This document shows, piece after piece, positions 25,543-34,855 of a stretch of 35,975 nucleotides of DNA. The DNA comes from Salipiger aestuarii (GTDB taxonomy: Bacteria > Pseudomonadota > Alphaproteobacteria > Rhodobacterales > Rhodobacteraceae). How positions within the stretch are numbered: position 1 is the stretch's first letter; every line of letters starts with the position of its first letter. The translations under genes and the position numbers were made by a program. The DNA is taken from positions 1 through 35,975 of the forward strand of contig NZ_QLMG01000044.1 of NCBI RefSeq assembly GCF_003259905.1, in the 5' to 3' direction. The notes beneath the pieces are model-generated. The model saw only the letters and a program-made list of their open reading frames with translations, ran no database searches and had not been told where the DNA came from.

Positions 25543-28500
25543 ATGTCCAATCTCGTGATGACGGGGGTCGTCGATGGTCCCCTGCCCGGTGGCCTGCCCA
25601 AAGCCATCGAGCTGTTCGTGCTGAACGACATCGGCGATCTGGCCGACTATGCCATCGGCACCGCCAACAACGGCGGCGCAAGCGACGGGCCGGAATTCAC
25701 CCTTTCAGGATCGGCAGCGGCCGGCGAATTCATTTATGTCGCCTTTGCCAACAGCAGCGGGTCGGGGTTCAGCGACTATTTCGGCTTTGACCCCGATTTC
25801 GAAACCAGCGTGCTGAACATCAACGGCGATGACGTGATCGAACTGTTCCAGCTTGGCGAAAAGGTTGATGCCTTTGGCGAGATCGGCGTCGACGGCACCG
25901 GCACCGCCTGGGATCATCTGGATGGATGGGCCTACAGGGGTGCCCAGGCGGGGCCAAGCGCCACCTTCAACGCCGCCGACTGGATCTATTCGGGCACCAA
26001 CGCCATAGATGGTGAAACCACGAACGCCACCGCCGTCACGCCGTTTCCGGTGGGCAGCTACACCGCCGCCGACCCGCAGCCGCTGGTGATAAACGAGGTG
26101 CTCGGCTCGACCACCGGCGCGGATTCCGAATATATCGAACTGGTCGGCGAACCGGGCCAGTCGCTGGCCGGGCTTAGCCTCGTCGTGGTCGAAGGCGATT
26201 CCGGCGCCACCCCTGGCACCATCGACGGCCAGTTCGATTTCGCCGACGATGCGGTGATCGGCGACAACGGTTTTTACCTTGTCGCCAACACGCAGGCGGG
26301 CGCGGTCTATGGCCTGACGCCGAACGCCATGCTGCCCACCGATTTCATCGAAAACAGCTCGTATACCATCGCGCTGGTGGAAACGGCGTCGATCGCGGGG
26401 CCTGCGGTCTCCGGCAGCGAAACCGTGCTTGATGCGGTGGGCGTGACCGATGGCGGCGCCGGCGACGCCTTCTATTTCGATGCGCCGGTCGTCGGCCCGG
26501 ATGGCAGCTTTCTGCCCGCCGGCGTGGGACGTGTCAGCGATGGCGTCGACACCGACTCCGCCTCGGACTGGTCCATCCTCAGCTTTTCCAACGATCCTTC
26601 GGTCAACACGCCGACCGCGGGCACCAGCGGCACCGGCGGCGGCACAGAATATGCCGATGTGATGATTCACGAGGTGCAGGGATCGACCGACCTTGCCGAC
26701 GGGACGCTTGTCGGCACCGCGGGGGCGGCCGATGTCAGCGCCATGGCGGGCCAGGAAGTGCGCGTGCAGGCCATCGTCACGCAGGTGATGGCGGGGCTTG
26801 GCGGCTATTACATTCAGGAAGAAGACGCCGATGCGGATGCCGATGCCTCTTCGTCCGAAGGCATCTTTGTCGCGGGCGACACTGCGGGACTCACCGTGGG
26901 TGACATGGTTACCGTCGCCGGCACCGTGTCGGAAAACGGCGGCGAAACCCGCATCGCCGCCCACAGCGTGACGGTGGATTCGTCAGGCAACGCGCTGCCC
27001 ACCGCCACCGTCGTCACCTTTCCCACCGCCACCGTCCTGGTCGATGCCGATGGCGATTACGTCGCCAACCTCGAAGCTTACGAAGGCATGCTGGTCACCG
27101 TTCCCCAGGACATGGCCGTGACCGAGATGTTCCAGCTGGATCGTTTCGGCACCCTGCGCCTGTCCTCGGACGGGCAGTTGGAACAGTTCACCCAGTCCAA
27201 CGCCCCCAGCGTTGCGGGCTACACGCAGGCGCTGATGGACAACGCCGCCCGCTCGCTGGTGCTCGACGATGGCAGCGCGGCGCAGAACCCGACCGAGATC
27301 AAGGTGCCGTTCCTTGGCACCGATGGCGTGCTCGACGGCGGCGATGTCATCCGCATGGGCGACACCTACAGCGGCCTGACCGGCGTGCTGAGCTATTCCG
27401 AAGACAGCGCGTCGTCATCCGAAGAACCCGAATACCGCATCAACCTGCCCACCGCCGGCACGCTGAGCGCCGCCAATCCGCGCGACGCCGAACCCGATGA
27501 CGTGGGCGGCAGCCTGACGGTCACCTCGTTCAACGTGCTGAACTATTTCACCACGCTTGACGCAGGCGGCAACAGCACCGGCCCGGATGGGTCCCAGGGC
27601 CCGCGCGGCGCCAACAGCACCGCCGAATTCGACCGGCAAGAGGCCAAGCTGGTCGCGGCGATCAACACCGTCGCCGCCGATGTGGTCGGCCTGCTGGAAA
27701 TCGAAAACGATCCGCTTGGCTCCACCTCGATGATGGCGCTGGTGTCGGCGCTGAACGCGGCGGGCGGCACCTATGCCTATGTCGATACCGGCGTGGTCGA
27801 AGGCGCCATGGGCGGCGTGGTCGAAGGCGACGCCATCAAGGTCGGCTTTCTTTACAACTATGAAACCGTGTCGCTGATCGGCGATTTCGCCATTCTGGAC
27901 GAAACCGTCGACAGCCGTTTCCAGACGGTCGGCACGCAGCGCGCCTCGGTCGCGCAGACCTTTGCCGAAATCTCATCGGGCGAAAGCTTTACCGCGGTGG
28001 TCAACCATCTCAAGTCCAAGGGATCGGTGGTGGATGGCGATACCGACATGGGCGACGGGCAAGGCAATAACGCCAACATCCGCGCCGATGCGGCCGCCGC
28101 GCTGGTCGACTGGCTGGCCTCGGACCCGACCGGCAGCGGCGACACCGATGCGCTGATCCTGGGCGATCTGAACGCCTATGCGATGGAAGACGCGATCACC
28201 GCGATCCGGGCGGGCGCCGATGGCGTCCACGGTACCGCCGACGATTTCACCGACCTTGGCGAAGCCTACGATCCGGGCGGCTACAGCTATGTGTTCGACG
28301 GGCAGACCGGCACGCTGGACTATGCGCTGGCCAACGACAGCCTTGCCGGTCAGGTCACCGGAGCGACCCGCTGGAACATCAACGCCGACGAGGCGGATGT
28401 CTTTGACTACAATCTCGATTACGGGCGCGACCCGTCGCTCTACAGCGACGATCCTTACCGCTCGTCCGATCATGACCCGGTGCTGATCGGGCTGGATCTG

Positions 28501-28887
28501 GGCGCCGGAGACGCGCCGGTCGAGTATCTCGTCGGAACCTCGGAACGCGACACACTGGCTGGCACCGATGCCAACGAGGTGCTGGTGTCCGGTGCGGGCA
28601 ACTTCGACGCGATGACCGGCGGCGGCGGGGCGGATGTGTTCTATTTCGGCGTCGAAACCCATGACGGGGTGCGCGCCCGCGACACGATCACCGATTACGA
28701 GGTCGGCGTGGATTCCATCGGCCTTGCCACCGGGGTCGCGGTCGCACGGGTGGTGCAGTCGGGCGCAACCGTCGTGGCGTATTTCGACGACCGCGCCGGC
28801 GCGACCGACGCGGTATACATCCGCGGCGACGGCATCACCGACAGCAACATTACCTTTATCGACGACTATGCGCTGGCATTCGTCTGA
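25543..28887 (+). CDS. Secreted ExeM/NucH-type extracellular nuclease
   Basis: A 1114-residue acidic protein. From the N-terminus it has a lamin-tail-like domain (residues 1-140), a second one (PLVINEVLGSTTGADSEYIE), and an OB-fold-like segment around residues 370-490. An endonuclease/exonuclease/phosphatase domain starts near residue 657 (VTSFNVLNYF), with GLLEIEND near 716, VNHLKSKGS, ILGDLNAY near 872 and SDHDPVL near 975. The C-terminus (from about 990: VEYLVGTSERDTLAGTDANE, GGGGADVFYFG) resembles calcium-binding RTX regions of type I secreted proteins. No N-terminal signal peptide is seen, which fits type I secretion. It likely degrades extracellular DNA for nutrients or biofilm turnover. 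The ATG at 25543 is preferred over 25483 because of GGAGAA 8 bases upstream. No type I secretion genes lie in the window. Confidence 0.9.
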   Translation: MSNLVMTGVVDGPLPGGLPKAIELFVLNDIGDLADYAIGTANNGGASDGPEFTLSGSAAAGEFIYVAFANSSGSGFSDYFGFDPDFETSVLNINGDDVIELFQLGEKVDAFGEIGVDGTGTAWDHLDGWAYRGAQAGPSATFNAADWIYSGTNAIDGETTNATAVTPFPVGSYTAADPQPLVINEVLGSTTGADSEYIELVGEPGQSLAGLSLVVVEGDSGATPGTIDGQFDFADDAVIGDNGFYLVANTQAGAVYGLTPNAMLPTDFIENSSYTIALVETASIAGPAVSGSETVLDAVGVTDGGAGDAFYFDAPVVGPDGSFLPAGVGRVSDGVDTDSASDWSILSFSNDPSVNTPTAGTSGTGGGTEYADVMIHEVQGSTDLADGTLVGTAGAADVSAMAGQEVRVQAIVTQVMAGLGGYYIQEEDADADADASSSEGIFVAGDTAGLTVGDMVTVAGTVSENGGETRIAAHSVTVDSSGNALPTATVVTFPTATVLVDADGDYVANLEAYEGMLVTVPQDMAVTEMFQLDRFGTLRLSSDGQLEQFTQSNAPSVAGYTQALMDNAARSLVLDDGSAAQNPTEIKVPFLGTDGVLDGGDVIRMGDTYSGLTGVLSYSEDSASSSEEPEYRINLPTAGTLSAANPRDAEPDDVGGSLTVTSFNVLNYFTTLDAGGNSTGPDGSQGPRGANSTAEFDRQEAKLVAAINTVAADVVGLLEIENDPLGSTSMMALVSALNAAGGTYAYVDTGVVEGAMGGVVEGDAIKVGFLYNYETVSLIGDFAILDETVDSRFQTVGTQRASVAQTFAEISSGESFTAVVNHLKSKGSVVDGDTDMGDGQGNNANIRADAAAALVDWLASDPTGSGDTDALILGDLNAYAMEDAITAIRAGADGVHGTADDFTDLGEAYDPGGYSYVFDGQTGTLDYALANDSLAGQVTGATRWNINADEADVFDYNLDYGRDPSLYSDDPYRSSDHDPVLIGLDLGAGDAPVEYLVGTSERDTLAGTDANEVLVSGAGNFDAMTGGGGADVFYFGVETHDGVRARDTITDYEVGVDSIGLATGVAVARVVQSGATVVAYFDDRAGATDAVYIRGDGITDSNITFIDDYALAFV

Positions 28888-28964
28888 TCCGACGGCGGGG
28901 CTGTCCTGCCCCCCGCATGGAACCGGACCCTGCCGCCAGCGCCCCCAACACAGGACATCATCCT

Positions 28965-29531
28965 ATGACCAGGTTTGTGACCACCGCCGCGCTTACCGCC
29001 GCGACCTTTGCCGCCACCGCGCTTCCCGCGGCCACCGTCACCTTCGATCTGTTCGGATCGGCGGATTATTTCGAATTCGGAGGAGACTCGGATCTGGTCG
29101 CTTTCGACCAGGGCGCCGTGTCGTTCGACTACGTCTCTGCCGGGGCGCTGACGGCGGATTTCTCGCTGGGCTACGCCGCCGCCGACGCGACGCCCTATTT
29201 TGGCAGTTTCACGCTGTACGACGAGGGCAGGACCATCGCTGAAAGCTATGATTTGCTGTCGCTGGGCCAATCCTTCGGGGTGGTCACCGCCGACTTCGGC
29301 GGACTGACCGCCCTTGGCGATCCCGCATTCGGGACCGGCCTCAGCTTTACCTTTGCGTTTGATGATTTCAGCCTTGGCGACACACCGCTGAGCGCGCTTA
29401 CAGACGGCAACAGCTATGCTTATTCGGGGTACGCGGTCAGTGAGCCGGCCTCGACCGTACCGCTTCCGGCGGGCGTTGCGCTGTTGCTGACCGGCCTTGG
29501 CGCGCTTGGTCTGCGCCGCAAGCGCGGCTAG
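28965..29531 (+). CDS. VPLPA-CTERM sorted surface protein of unknown function
   Basis: A 188-residue protein with an N-terminal signal peptide (MTRFVTTAALTAATFAATAL, cut after an alanine near 23). At the C-terminus is a VPLPA motif followed by a hydrophobic helix (GVALLLTGLGALGL) and a basic tail, RRKRG. This is the VPLPA version of the PEP-CTERM signal, which directs proteins to an exosortase for processing and surface or exopolysaccharide association. The middle is rich in Asp, Phe, Gly and Ala (VTFDLFGSADYFEFGGD) and has no recognised domain. It follows the nuclease gene by 77 bases in the same direction, with AGGA before the ATG, so the two may be co-expressed. The matching exosortase is not in the window. 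Confidence 0.85.
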   Translation: MTRFVTTAALTAATFAATALPAATVTFDLFGSADYFEFGGDSDLVAFDQGAVSFDYVSAGALTADFSLGYAAADATPYFGSFTLYDEGRTIAESYDLLSLGQSFGVVTADFGGLTALGDPAFGTGLSFTFAFDDFSLGDTPLSALTDGNSYAYSGYAVSEPASTVPLPAGVALLLTGLGALGLRRKRG

Positions 29532-29557
29532 CGCCGCACGGTTTTGAAGGGCTGCGT

Positions 29558-29624
29558 CAAGGGGGTCTGGCCCCTTGCCAGCCAGTGTCACCGCGCATTC
29601 AAACCGTTGCCCCCCGCGGGGGGC
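29558..29624 (+). terminator. Two hairpins after the CTERM gene
   Basis: CAAGGGG/CCCCTTG with a 6-base loop (29558-29577) and the almost loopless GCCCCCCGCGGGGGGC (29609-29624) are both perfect inverted repeats. Neither has a T-run after it, so they may act as a weak or factor-dependent terminator or as mRNA 3'-end protection. Confidence 0.4.
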
Positions 29625-29845
29625 TGCGATGCATTTGCGACAGGAACGACTTTGCCCGCAATGTCCGAGTAAATTAGTCAACTATTTGATTTGATTGCAT
29701 ATTCTCTTGACCCACGGCGGCGAATCCCATAGGCAGGGGACGATAGCGACGCATCCATCAACCCAGCACGGCAGCCCGACGCAGCCCCCTTACAGGCAGC
29801 AACGTAGCCACCCAGCCAGGCAGACAGATAGCGCAGCCACGGATG

Positions 29846-29870
29846 GGCGGACCTTCGGGCCCGCCTTTTT
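29846..29870 (+). terminator. Rho-independent terminator with UUCG tetraloop
   Basis: GGCGGACC and GGCCCGCC pair with one mismatch around a TTCG loop, followed directly by five T residues (29866-29870). It is a textbook plus-strand terminator. The nearest upstream plus-strand gene ends 315 bases before it, and the next gene starts 324 bases after, so it may end a small RNA or act in a long leader. Confidence 0.75.
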
Positions 29871-30193
29871 CCGTTTCCGCCCGCCGTCTCGGCGCGGGTA
29901 CGGCGGGGGTGAACGCCCATGCCCCCGGAACCGACCGTGGCGTCCCGTCCCCTCCGCTGGAGCGCGCCGGACAGGCGGTGCCGGTCCGGCTTGCCGCCGC
30001 GCTGGTCGCGAACGATTTTACCCGTCCCGCCGCCCTGCACAGGGCCGCCCGCCCGCGCCGCGCCGAAGAAAAATTTTGGAACCGGCAGCGCGTCGCGTGG
30101 TTTGGTCCCGACACGGTCGGCCCAGACACCGCCCGACCGCAGCTCGCCCTGGACCTGTCCAGCCTGAACGCCAGACACGAAGAAAGATTCCTC

Positions 30194-30694
30194 ATGACGA
30201 AACTGACCGTCAACGGGCAGAGCCATACGCTTGCGCTTGACCCACGGACCACGCTTCTCGATGCCCTTCGCGACCATCTGGATCTGACCGGAACAAAGAA
30301 GGGATGCGACCACGGCCAGTGCGGTGCCTGCACCGTTCTGGTGAACGGCACGCGGGTCAATTCCTGCCTGTGCCTCGCCGCGATGCACGACGAAGACGAG
30401 ATCACCACCATCGAAGGCCTGGGCAGCCCGGACTCGCTCAACGCGCTTCAGGCCGCCTTTGTCGAGAAAGACGGCTACCAGTGCGGCTATTGCACGCCGG
30501 GGCAGATCATGTCCGCCACCGCGCTGTTCGACGAGCTGAAGGCGGGCCACCCGTCCTATGTCTCACCCGATCTGGACCACGCCGAAATGACCGACGCCGA
30601 AATCGCCGAACGCATGAGCGGCAACCTGTGCCGCTGCTCGGCTTATCCGCTGATCCGCGAAGCCATCGCCATGGCCGCCGAGGTGAAATCATGA
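30194..30694 (+). CDS. Iron-sulphur [2Fe-2S] subunit (PaoA-like), set 2
   Basis: A 166-residue paralogue of the protein at 22032-22526. Ferredoxin-type cysteines are at 38, 43, 46 and 58 ([18 protein letters not shown]), with the second cluster in [11 protein letters not shown] and NLCRC. The start at 30194 gives the family N-terminus ([13 protein letters not shown]); no Tat signal is present, so a cytoplasmic enzyme is likely. The ribosome site is weak (GAAAGA). It has a longer, acidic linker ([20 protein letters not shown]) than set 1. Confidence 0.9.
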   Translation: MTKLTVNGQSHTLALDPRTTLLDALRDHLDLTGTKKGCDHGQCGACTVLVNGTRVNSCLCLAAMHDEDEITTIEGLGSPDSLNALQAAFVEKDGYQCGYCTPGQIMSATALFDELKAGHPSYVSPDLDHAEMTDAEIAERMSGNLCRCSAYPLIREAIAMAAEVKS

Positions 30695-31719
30695 AACCGT
30701 TCGATTACCAACGCGCACACAGCCTGGCTGACGCCTCGGGCAGGATGGGCGATGCCGCTTCGATCATCGCGGGCGGCACCAACCTGCTGGACCTGATGAA
30801 GATCCAGGTGATGACTCCGTCGCGTGTCATCGACATATCGCGCCTTTCCGGCATGGACCGGATCGAGCCGCACGGCGACGGCCTGCGCATCGGCGCGCTG
30901 GTGACCAATACGACGCTTGCGACCGATGCGCGCATCCGCGCCGGCTGGCCGGTGCTCAGCCGGGCGATCCTGGCCGGGGCCTCGGCGCAGATCCGCAACA
31001 AGGCGACCACGGGCGGCAACCTGCTGCAACGCACCCGTTGCCCGTATTTCTACGACACGGCAATGGCCTGCAACAAACGCGCGCCCGGTACCGGGTGCAG
31101 CGCGCAGGGCGGATCGGGGCGGATGCTGGCGCTGTTCGGCACCTCCGACGATTGCCTGGCCGCGCACCCGTCGGACATGGCGGTCGGGTTGGCCGTTTTG
31201 GGCGCCGAGGTTGAAATCCGCGCGTCCTCGGGCGACACGCGCACCCTGCCGGTGACGCAGCTGTACACCCTGCCCGGCAACCGGCCCGACATCGAAACCG
31301 GCCTGGAAAAGGGCGACATCATCACCGCCGTGATCCTGCCCGCGCCGCGCATCGGCACCCGGCAGACCTATCGCAAGGTGCGCGACCGCGCGTCCTATGC
31401 GTTTGCGCTGGTGTCCGTCGCCGCTGTTCTGAAGATGGACGGCGATACCATCGCCGAGGCTGCGCTGGCCTTTGGCGGCGTGGCCCCGCGTCCCTGGACC
31501 GACGCCGCCGTGAACGGTCTGCTGACCGGAAAACGGCCCGAACCCGCCACGTTCGAACGGGCGGCCGCGCATCTGGTGCCCGACACCGCGCCCCACCCCG
31601 AAACCGCGTTCAAGCGCCCGCTGCTGCGCCGCACGCTGATTGCCACCCTGCGCGAGGCCAGCGGCCTTGCCGGCCAGGTCGATACCGCCCGCAACGCGCC
31701 TTCCGGAGCCCCGCAATGA
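30691..31719 (+). CDS. FAD-binding subunit (PaoB-like), set 2
   Basis: A 342-residue FAD subunit. It has the flavin-binding motif [15 protein letters not shown] and [20 protein letters not shown]. The cysteine insertion [20 protein letters not shown] followed by GC is very close to the PaoB iron-sulphur region and closer than in set 1. The ATG overlaps the upstream stop (ATGA), and the stop overlaps the start of the large subunit gene, so the three are a tightly coupled operon. Confidence 0.9.
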   Translation: MKPFDYQRAHSLADASGRMGDAASIIAGGTNLLDLMKIQVMTPSRVIDISRLSGMDRIEPHGDGLRIGALVTNTTLATDARIRAGWPVLSRAILAGASAQIRNKATTGGNLLQRTRCPYFYDTAMACNKRAPGTGCSAQGGSGRMLALFGTSDDCLAAHPSDMAVGLAVLGAEVEIRASSGDTRTLPVTQLYTLPGNRPDIETGLEKGDIITAVILPAPRIGTRQTYRKVRDRASYAFALVSVAAVLKMDGDTIAEAALAFGGVAPRPWTDAAVNGLLTGKRPEPATFERAAAHLVPDTAPHPETAFKRPLLRRTLIATLREASGLAGQVDTARNAPSGAPQ

Positions 31720-33908
31720 CCGAGATCTTTCGCATGAACGAGGCGCAGCCGCGCCTGCTGGACGAAACCCGCCAAGGGCTGGTCGGCAAGCCGCTCGACC
31801 GTCCCGAAGGCCCGAAAAAGGTATCGGGCCGCGCCCGCTATGCCGCCGAAGGCCTGCCCGAGGACGCCGCGCACGGGGTTCTGGTGCGCGCCACCATCGC
31901 GCAGGGCCGCGTCACCGGTTTCGGCCATGACGCGATCCGGGACATTCCGGGCGTGATCACGCTCATCACCGACGACCGTCTGCTGCGCAACCCGGCGCAG
32001 GGCATGGCCGGGGCCGCTCCCTGCCAGCCCGGAAGCCAGGTGTTCTATCACGGCCAGCCTATCGCGCTTGTGGTCGCCGACAGCCCCGAAACGGCGCGCG
32101 ACGCCGCCCACCGCCTTCCGGTCAGCTACGACGCCGGGACCGCCATCACCGACCCCGCCACCAAATCGGCGCAACACTCCGGCGAGCCCGAAACTTCGGG
32201 CGATTTCAACGCGGCCTTTGCCGACTGCGACGTCACTGTCGATGCCACCTACACCACCGACGCGCAGGTTGCCGCCGCGATGGAACCGCACGCGGCCATC
32301 GCCGACTGGCAGGGTGACAACCTGACGCTGCGCGGCTCGCTTCAGATGCTGCGGTTCAACCGGGACGAACTGGCGGATTCGCTGGGCATCGACCCCGCGC
32401 AGGTGCGCATCCTGTCGCCCTATATCGGCGGCGGCTTCGGATCGAAGCTGGGCATCGGCCCCGAGGCCGTCGCCGCCGCCATTGCCGCCAGGGAAATCGG
32501 GCGCCCGGTGCGCGTGGTGATGTCGCGCCAGACCGTGTTCGACGCCGTGCTGCGCCGCACCGAGACCACCCAGCGCGTGCGGTTCGGCGCCACCGGCGAT
32601 GGCCGGATCAGGGCGATTTCGCATGACGATCTGGTGTCCAACGCGGCGGGCGAAGAGTTTTTCGAGCCGGTCTCGCAGGCCTCGCAGTTTCTGTACGGCG
32701 CCGAGGGGCTGAGCTTTACCCAGACGGTGGCCACGATCAGCCGCACCCCCTCTGGTTCGGTGCGCGCGCCCGGCGAGGCGGTCGGCATGCTGGCATTCGA
32801 ATGCGCGGTGGACGAGCTGGCCGAGGCGCTGAACCTGTGCCCGGTCGACCTGCGCCTGCGCAACATCCCCGACACCCACCCGATGACCGGCCAGGCCTAT
32901 TCGGCCCATGGGCTTGCCGATTGCCTGCGCCGCGGCGCCGAGCAATTCGGCTGGGCCGAACGCGGCGCTCCGGGTGCCCGCGTCGAAGGCGACTGGCGCA
33001 TCGGCATGGGCGTTTCCTCGGCCGCGCGCAAAAGCATGCTGGTGCAATCCGCCGCCCGGGTGCGCCTGCTCGGCGACCGAGCCGTGGTGGAAACCGACAT
33101 GACCGACATCGGCACCGGCACCTATGCCATCCTGGGGCAGATCGCGGGCGAAATGCTTGGTCTGCCGATCAGCTCGGTCGAGGTCATTCTGGGCGATACC
33201 GACCTGCCCGGCGCATCCGGCTCCGGCGGGTCGTTCGGGGCCAATTCGGCGGGGTCCGCGACGTTTCTCGCGGCTAAAAAGATCCGCGCCACCATCGCGG
33301 ACAAGCTGGGCTGCGACCCCGCAGAACTGCACCTTCAGGACGGCATCGCGCGCGGTGGCAACGTCGAACGCCCGCTTGCCGACCTGGTGGACGGCGAGAT
33401 CGTGCAAGAGGCGGTTGTGGCGGCTGGCGACACCTCGAAATCGCACCTGTCATCCGGCTTTGGCGCGCATTTCGCCGAAGTTGCGGTGAACCAATGGACC
33501 GGCGAAACCCGCGTGCGCCGCATGCTGGGCGTGATGGCCATGGGCCGCATCCTGAATGAGAAAACCGCGCGCAGCCAAGCACTTGGTGGTATGATCTGGG
33601 GCATCGGAGCGGCCTTGACCGAAGCGGTGGAACACGATCCGCGCACCGGGCATATCGTCACGCGCGACCTTGCCAACTATCACGTCCCCGCCCACGCGGA
33701 TGTGCCCGGCGACATGAAGGTGGTGTTTCTGGAAGAACGCGACGACATGGGCAACCCGATCCAGACCAAAGGCATCGGCGAGCTTGGGATTTCGGGCGCC
33801 GGGGCCGCAGTTCTGAACGCCATCGCCCATGCCACCGGCGCACGGGTGCGCAACTTTCCGGCGCTTCCTGACCGGGTCGTGGCCGCGATGGAGGCTGCGG
33901 GCGTCTGA
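31716..33908 (+). CDS. Molybdenum-binding subunit (PaoC-like), set 2
   Basis: A 730-residue molybdenum hydroxylase large subunit. It has [20 protein letters not shown] at the N-terminus, [40 protein letters not shown], a [19 protein letters not shown] stretch, and the catalytic glutamate motif [12 protein letters not shown]. The overall plan equals set 1 but sequence and length differ, and no transposon separates these genes, so it is an old paralogue and not a recent duplication. Substrate unknown; aldehydes are the default guess from PaoC. No maturation factor gene follows. Confidence 0.9.
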   Translation: MTEIFRMNEAQPRLLDETRQGLVGKPLDRPEGPKKVSGRARYAAEGLPEDAAHGVLVRATIAQGRVTGFGHDAIRDIPGVITLITDDRLLRNPAQGMAGAAPCQPGSQVFYHGQPIALVVADSPETARDAAHRLPVSYDAGTAITDPATKSAQHSGEPETSGDFNAAFADCDVTVDATYTTDAQVAAAMEPHAAIADWQGDNLTLRGSLQMLRFNRDELADSLGIDPAQVRILSPYIGGGFGSKLGIGPEAVAAAIAAREIGRPVRVVMSRQTVFDAVLRRTETTQRVRFGATGDGRIRAISHDDLVSNAAGEEFFEPVSQASQFLYGAEGLSFTQTVATISRTPSGSVRAPGEAVGMLAFECAVDELAEALNLCPVDLRLRNIPDTHPMTGQAYSAHGLADCLRRGAEQFGWAERGAPGARVEGDWRIGMGVSSAARKSMLVQSAARVRLLGDRAVVETDMTDIGTGTYAILGQIAGEMLGLPISSVEVILGDTDLPGASGSGGSFGANSAGSATFLAAKKIRATIADKLGCDPAELHLQDGIARGGNVERPLADLVDGEIVQEAVVAAGDTSKSHLSSGFGAHFAEVAVNQWTGETRVRRMLGVMAMGRILNEKTARSQALGGMIWGIGAALTEAVEHDPRTGHIVTRDLANYHVPAHADVPGDMKVVFLEERDDMGNPIQTKGIGELGISGAGAAVLNAIAHATGARVRNFPALPDRVVAAMEAAGV

Positions 33909-33976
33909 CCCCCCTGCCCTGCGCCAAGGTGCCCGCCCGGGCGCACATTCGCGCGCGTACCTGGGTCCGCATCTCG

Positions 33977-34003
33977 GGCCGTCCCTGAAAGGGGGCGGCC
34001 TTT
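33977..34003 (+). terminator. Probable terminator after the second PaoABC operon
   Basis: GGCCGTCCC pairs with GGGGCGGCC (one bulged G, one G-T pair) around TGAAA, followed by a short TTT. It lies 69 bases after the large-subunit stop. The T-run is short, so efficiency is uncertain. Confidence 0.55.
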
Positions 34004-34064
34004 GGCTTGCCAACCACGGCGCCTGCGCCTTTTATGCCAAAAAAGTTTCTGAAAGGCCGTTCAC

Positions 34065-34808
34065 ATGCCCTCTTTCCTGTCCGCCTTGTGGCGCCGCACC
34101 GAAGCCGCGACGCTTGTGGGCATTGTCGTAATCGCCGGTGCGCTCTGGGGGTTCGTGGCCCTCGCTGCCGAAATGGTCGAGGGCGATCTGCATGCTTTTG
34201 ACGAGGCGGTGCTGATGGCGCTGCGTCAGCCCGGCGATCCGGCGATGCCCGTCGGGGGAAGCCAGGTGCAGGTGGCGATGCGCGACCTGACCGCTTTGGG
34301 GGGCGTAAGCGTGCTGACCATTCTTGTCCTTGTGGTTACTGGATACCTCCTTTTGCTGCGGCAAAGACACGCCGCCGGGCTGTTGCTGATCGCCATTCTG
34401 GGCGGTCAGGCCCTGTCGCATCTGGCGAAATCCGGATTTGACCGGCCCCGGCCCGACCTCGTTCCGCATGGGGTGGACGTGGCGACGGCGTCGTTTCCTT
34501 CGGGGCATTCCATGATGTCCGCGGTGACGTATCTGACCCTGGCGGTGATGTTGGCGCGCACCCAGCGGTTGTGGCGCCTGCGGGTGTTCTTTGTCGTGGT
34601 GGCCGCGTTGCTTGCAATGACCGTGGGCATCAGCCGGATTTATCTCGGAGTGCACTGGCCGTCCGACGTGCTGGCCGGTTGGGCGCTGGGGGCGGCCTGG
34701 GCGCTGGGGGTCTGGCTGATGGCGCGCTGGCTCGCGCGTCGCGGCCGGATCGAACCCGAAACAACCGCACCCGAGGATCCGGCGCCCGAGCGCGGTTCTG
34801 GTCTGTAG
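34065..34808 (+). CDS. PAP2-family membrane phosphatase
   Basis: A 247-residue integral membrane protein with about six hydrophobic segments. It carries the three phosphatidic acid phosphatase motifs: K-x6-R-P (KSGFDRPRP), PSGH (FPSGHSMMSA), and SR-x5-H (SRIYLGVHWPSD). Such enzymes dephosphorylate lipid phosphates or undecaprenyl pyrophosphate on the outer face of the inner membrane. GAAAGG lies about 9 bases upstream of the ATG. The AEC transporter gene follows after 47 bases, possibly in the same transcript. Confidence 0.9.
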   Translation: MPSFLSALWRRTEAATLVGIVVIAGALWGFVALAAEMVEGDLHAFDEAVLMALRQPGDPAMPVGGSQVQVAMRDLTALGGVSVLTILVLVVTGYLLLLRQRHAAGLLLIAILGGQALSHLAKSGFDRPRPDLVPHGVDVATASFPSGHSMMSAVTYLTLAVMLARTQRLWRLRVFFVVVAALLAMTVGISRIYLGVHWPSDVLAGWALGAAWALGVWLMARWLARRGRIEPETTAPEDPAPERGSGL

Positions 34809-34855
34809 ACCGAGCCGAGGCCAGGACGGCCGGACGTGACAGCACAGGAGGTCTT

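Larger units (their letters stand above)
29532..30193. other. Gap between the CTERM gene and the second PaoABC operon
   Basis: About 660 bases with no convincing gene. It contains two hairpins just after the CTERM gene, an AT-rich stretch at 29672-29708 that stands out from the GC-rich surroundings, and a strong plus-strand terminator at 29846. An open frame from 29843 runs in frame into the iron-sulphur subunit, but its composition (Gly, Pro, Arg-rich) does not look like protein. Confidence 0.5.

Noticed and set aside
26820-26870. A coding repeat (alternating Asp-Ala) in the nuclease as a possible repeat expansion or CRISPR-like array.
   Set aside because: It is only a short low-complexity acidic loop within the OB-fold-like segment. 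No CRISPR repeats with regular spacers were seen anywhere in the window.
29843-30193. N-terminal extension of the second PaoA-like subunit.
   Set aside because: The residues are low-complexity Gly/Pro/Arg-rich, they begin inside a terminator hairpin, and the family N-terminus begins at 30194.
31395-33446. A 683-codon minus-strand frame opposite the second molybdenum subunit.
   Set aside because: Same reason: it is the shadow of a gene with clear catalytic and cofactor motifs.
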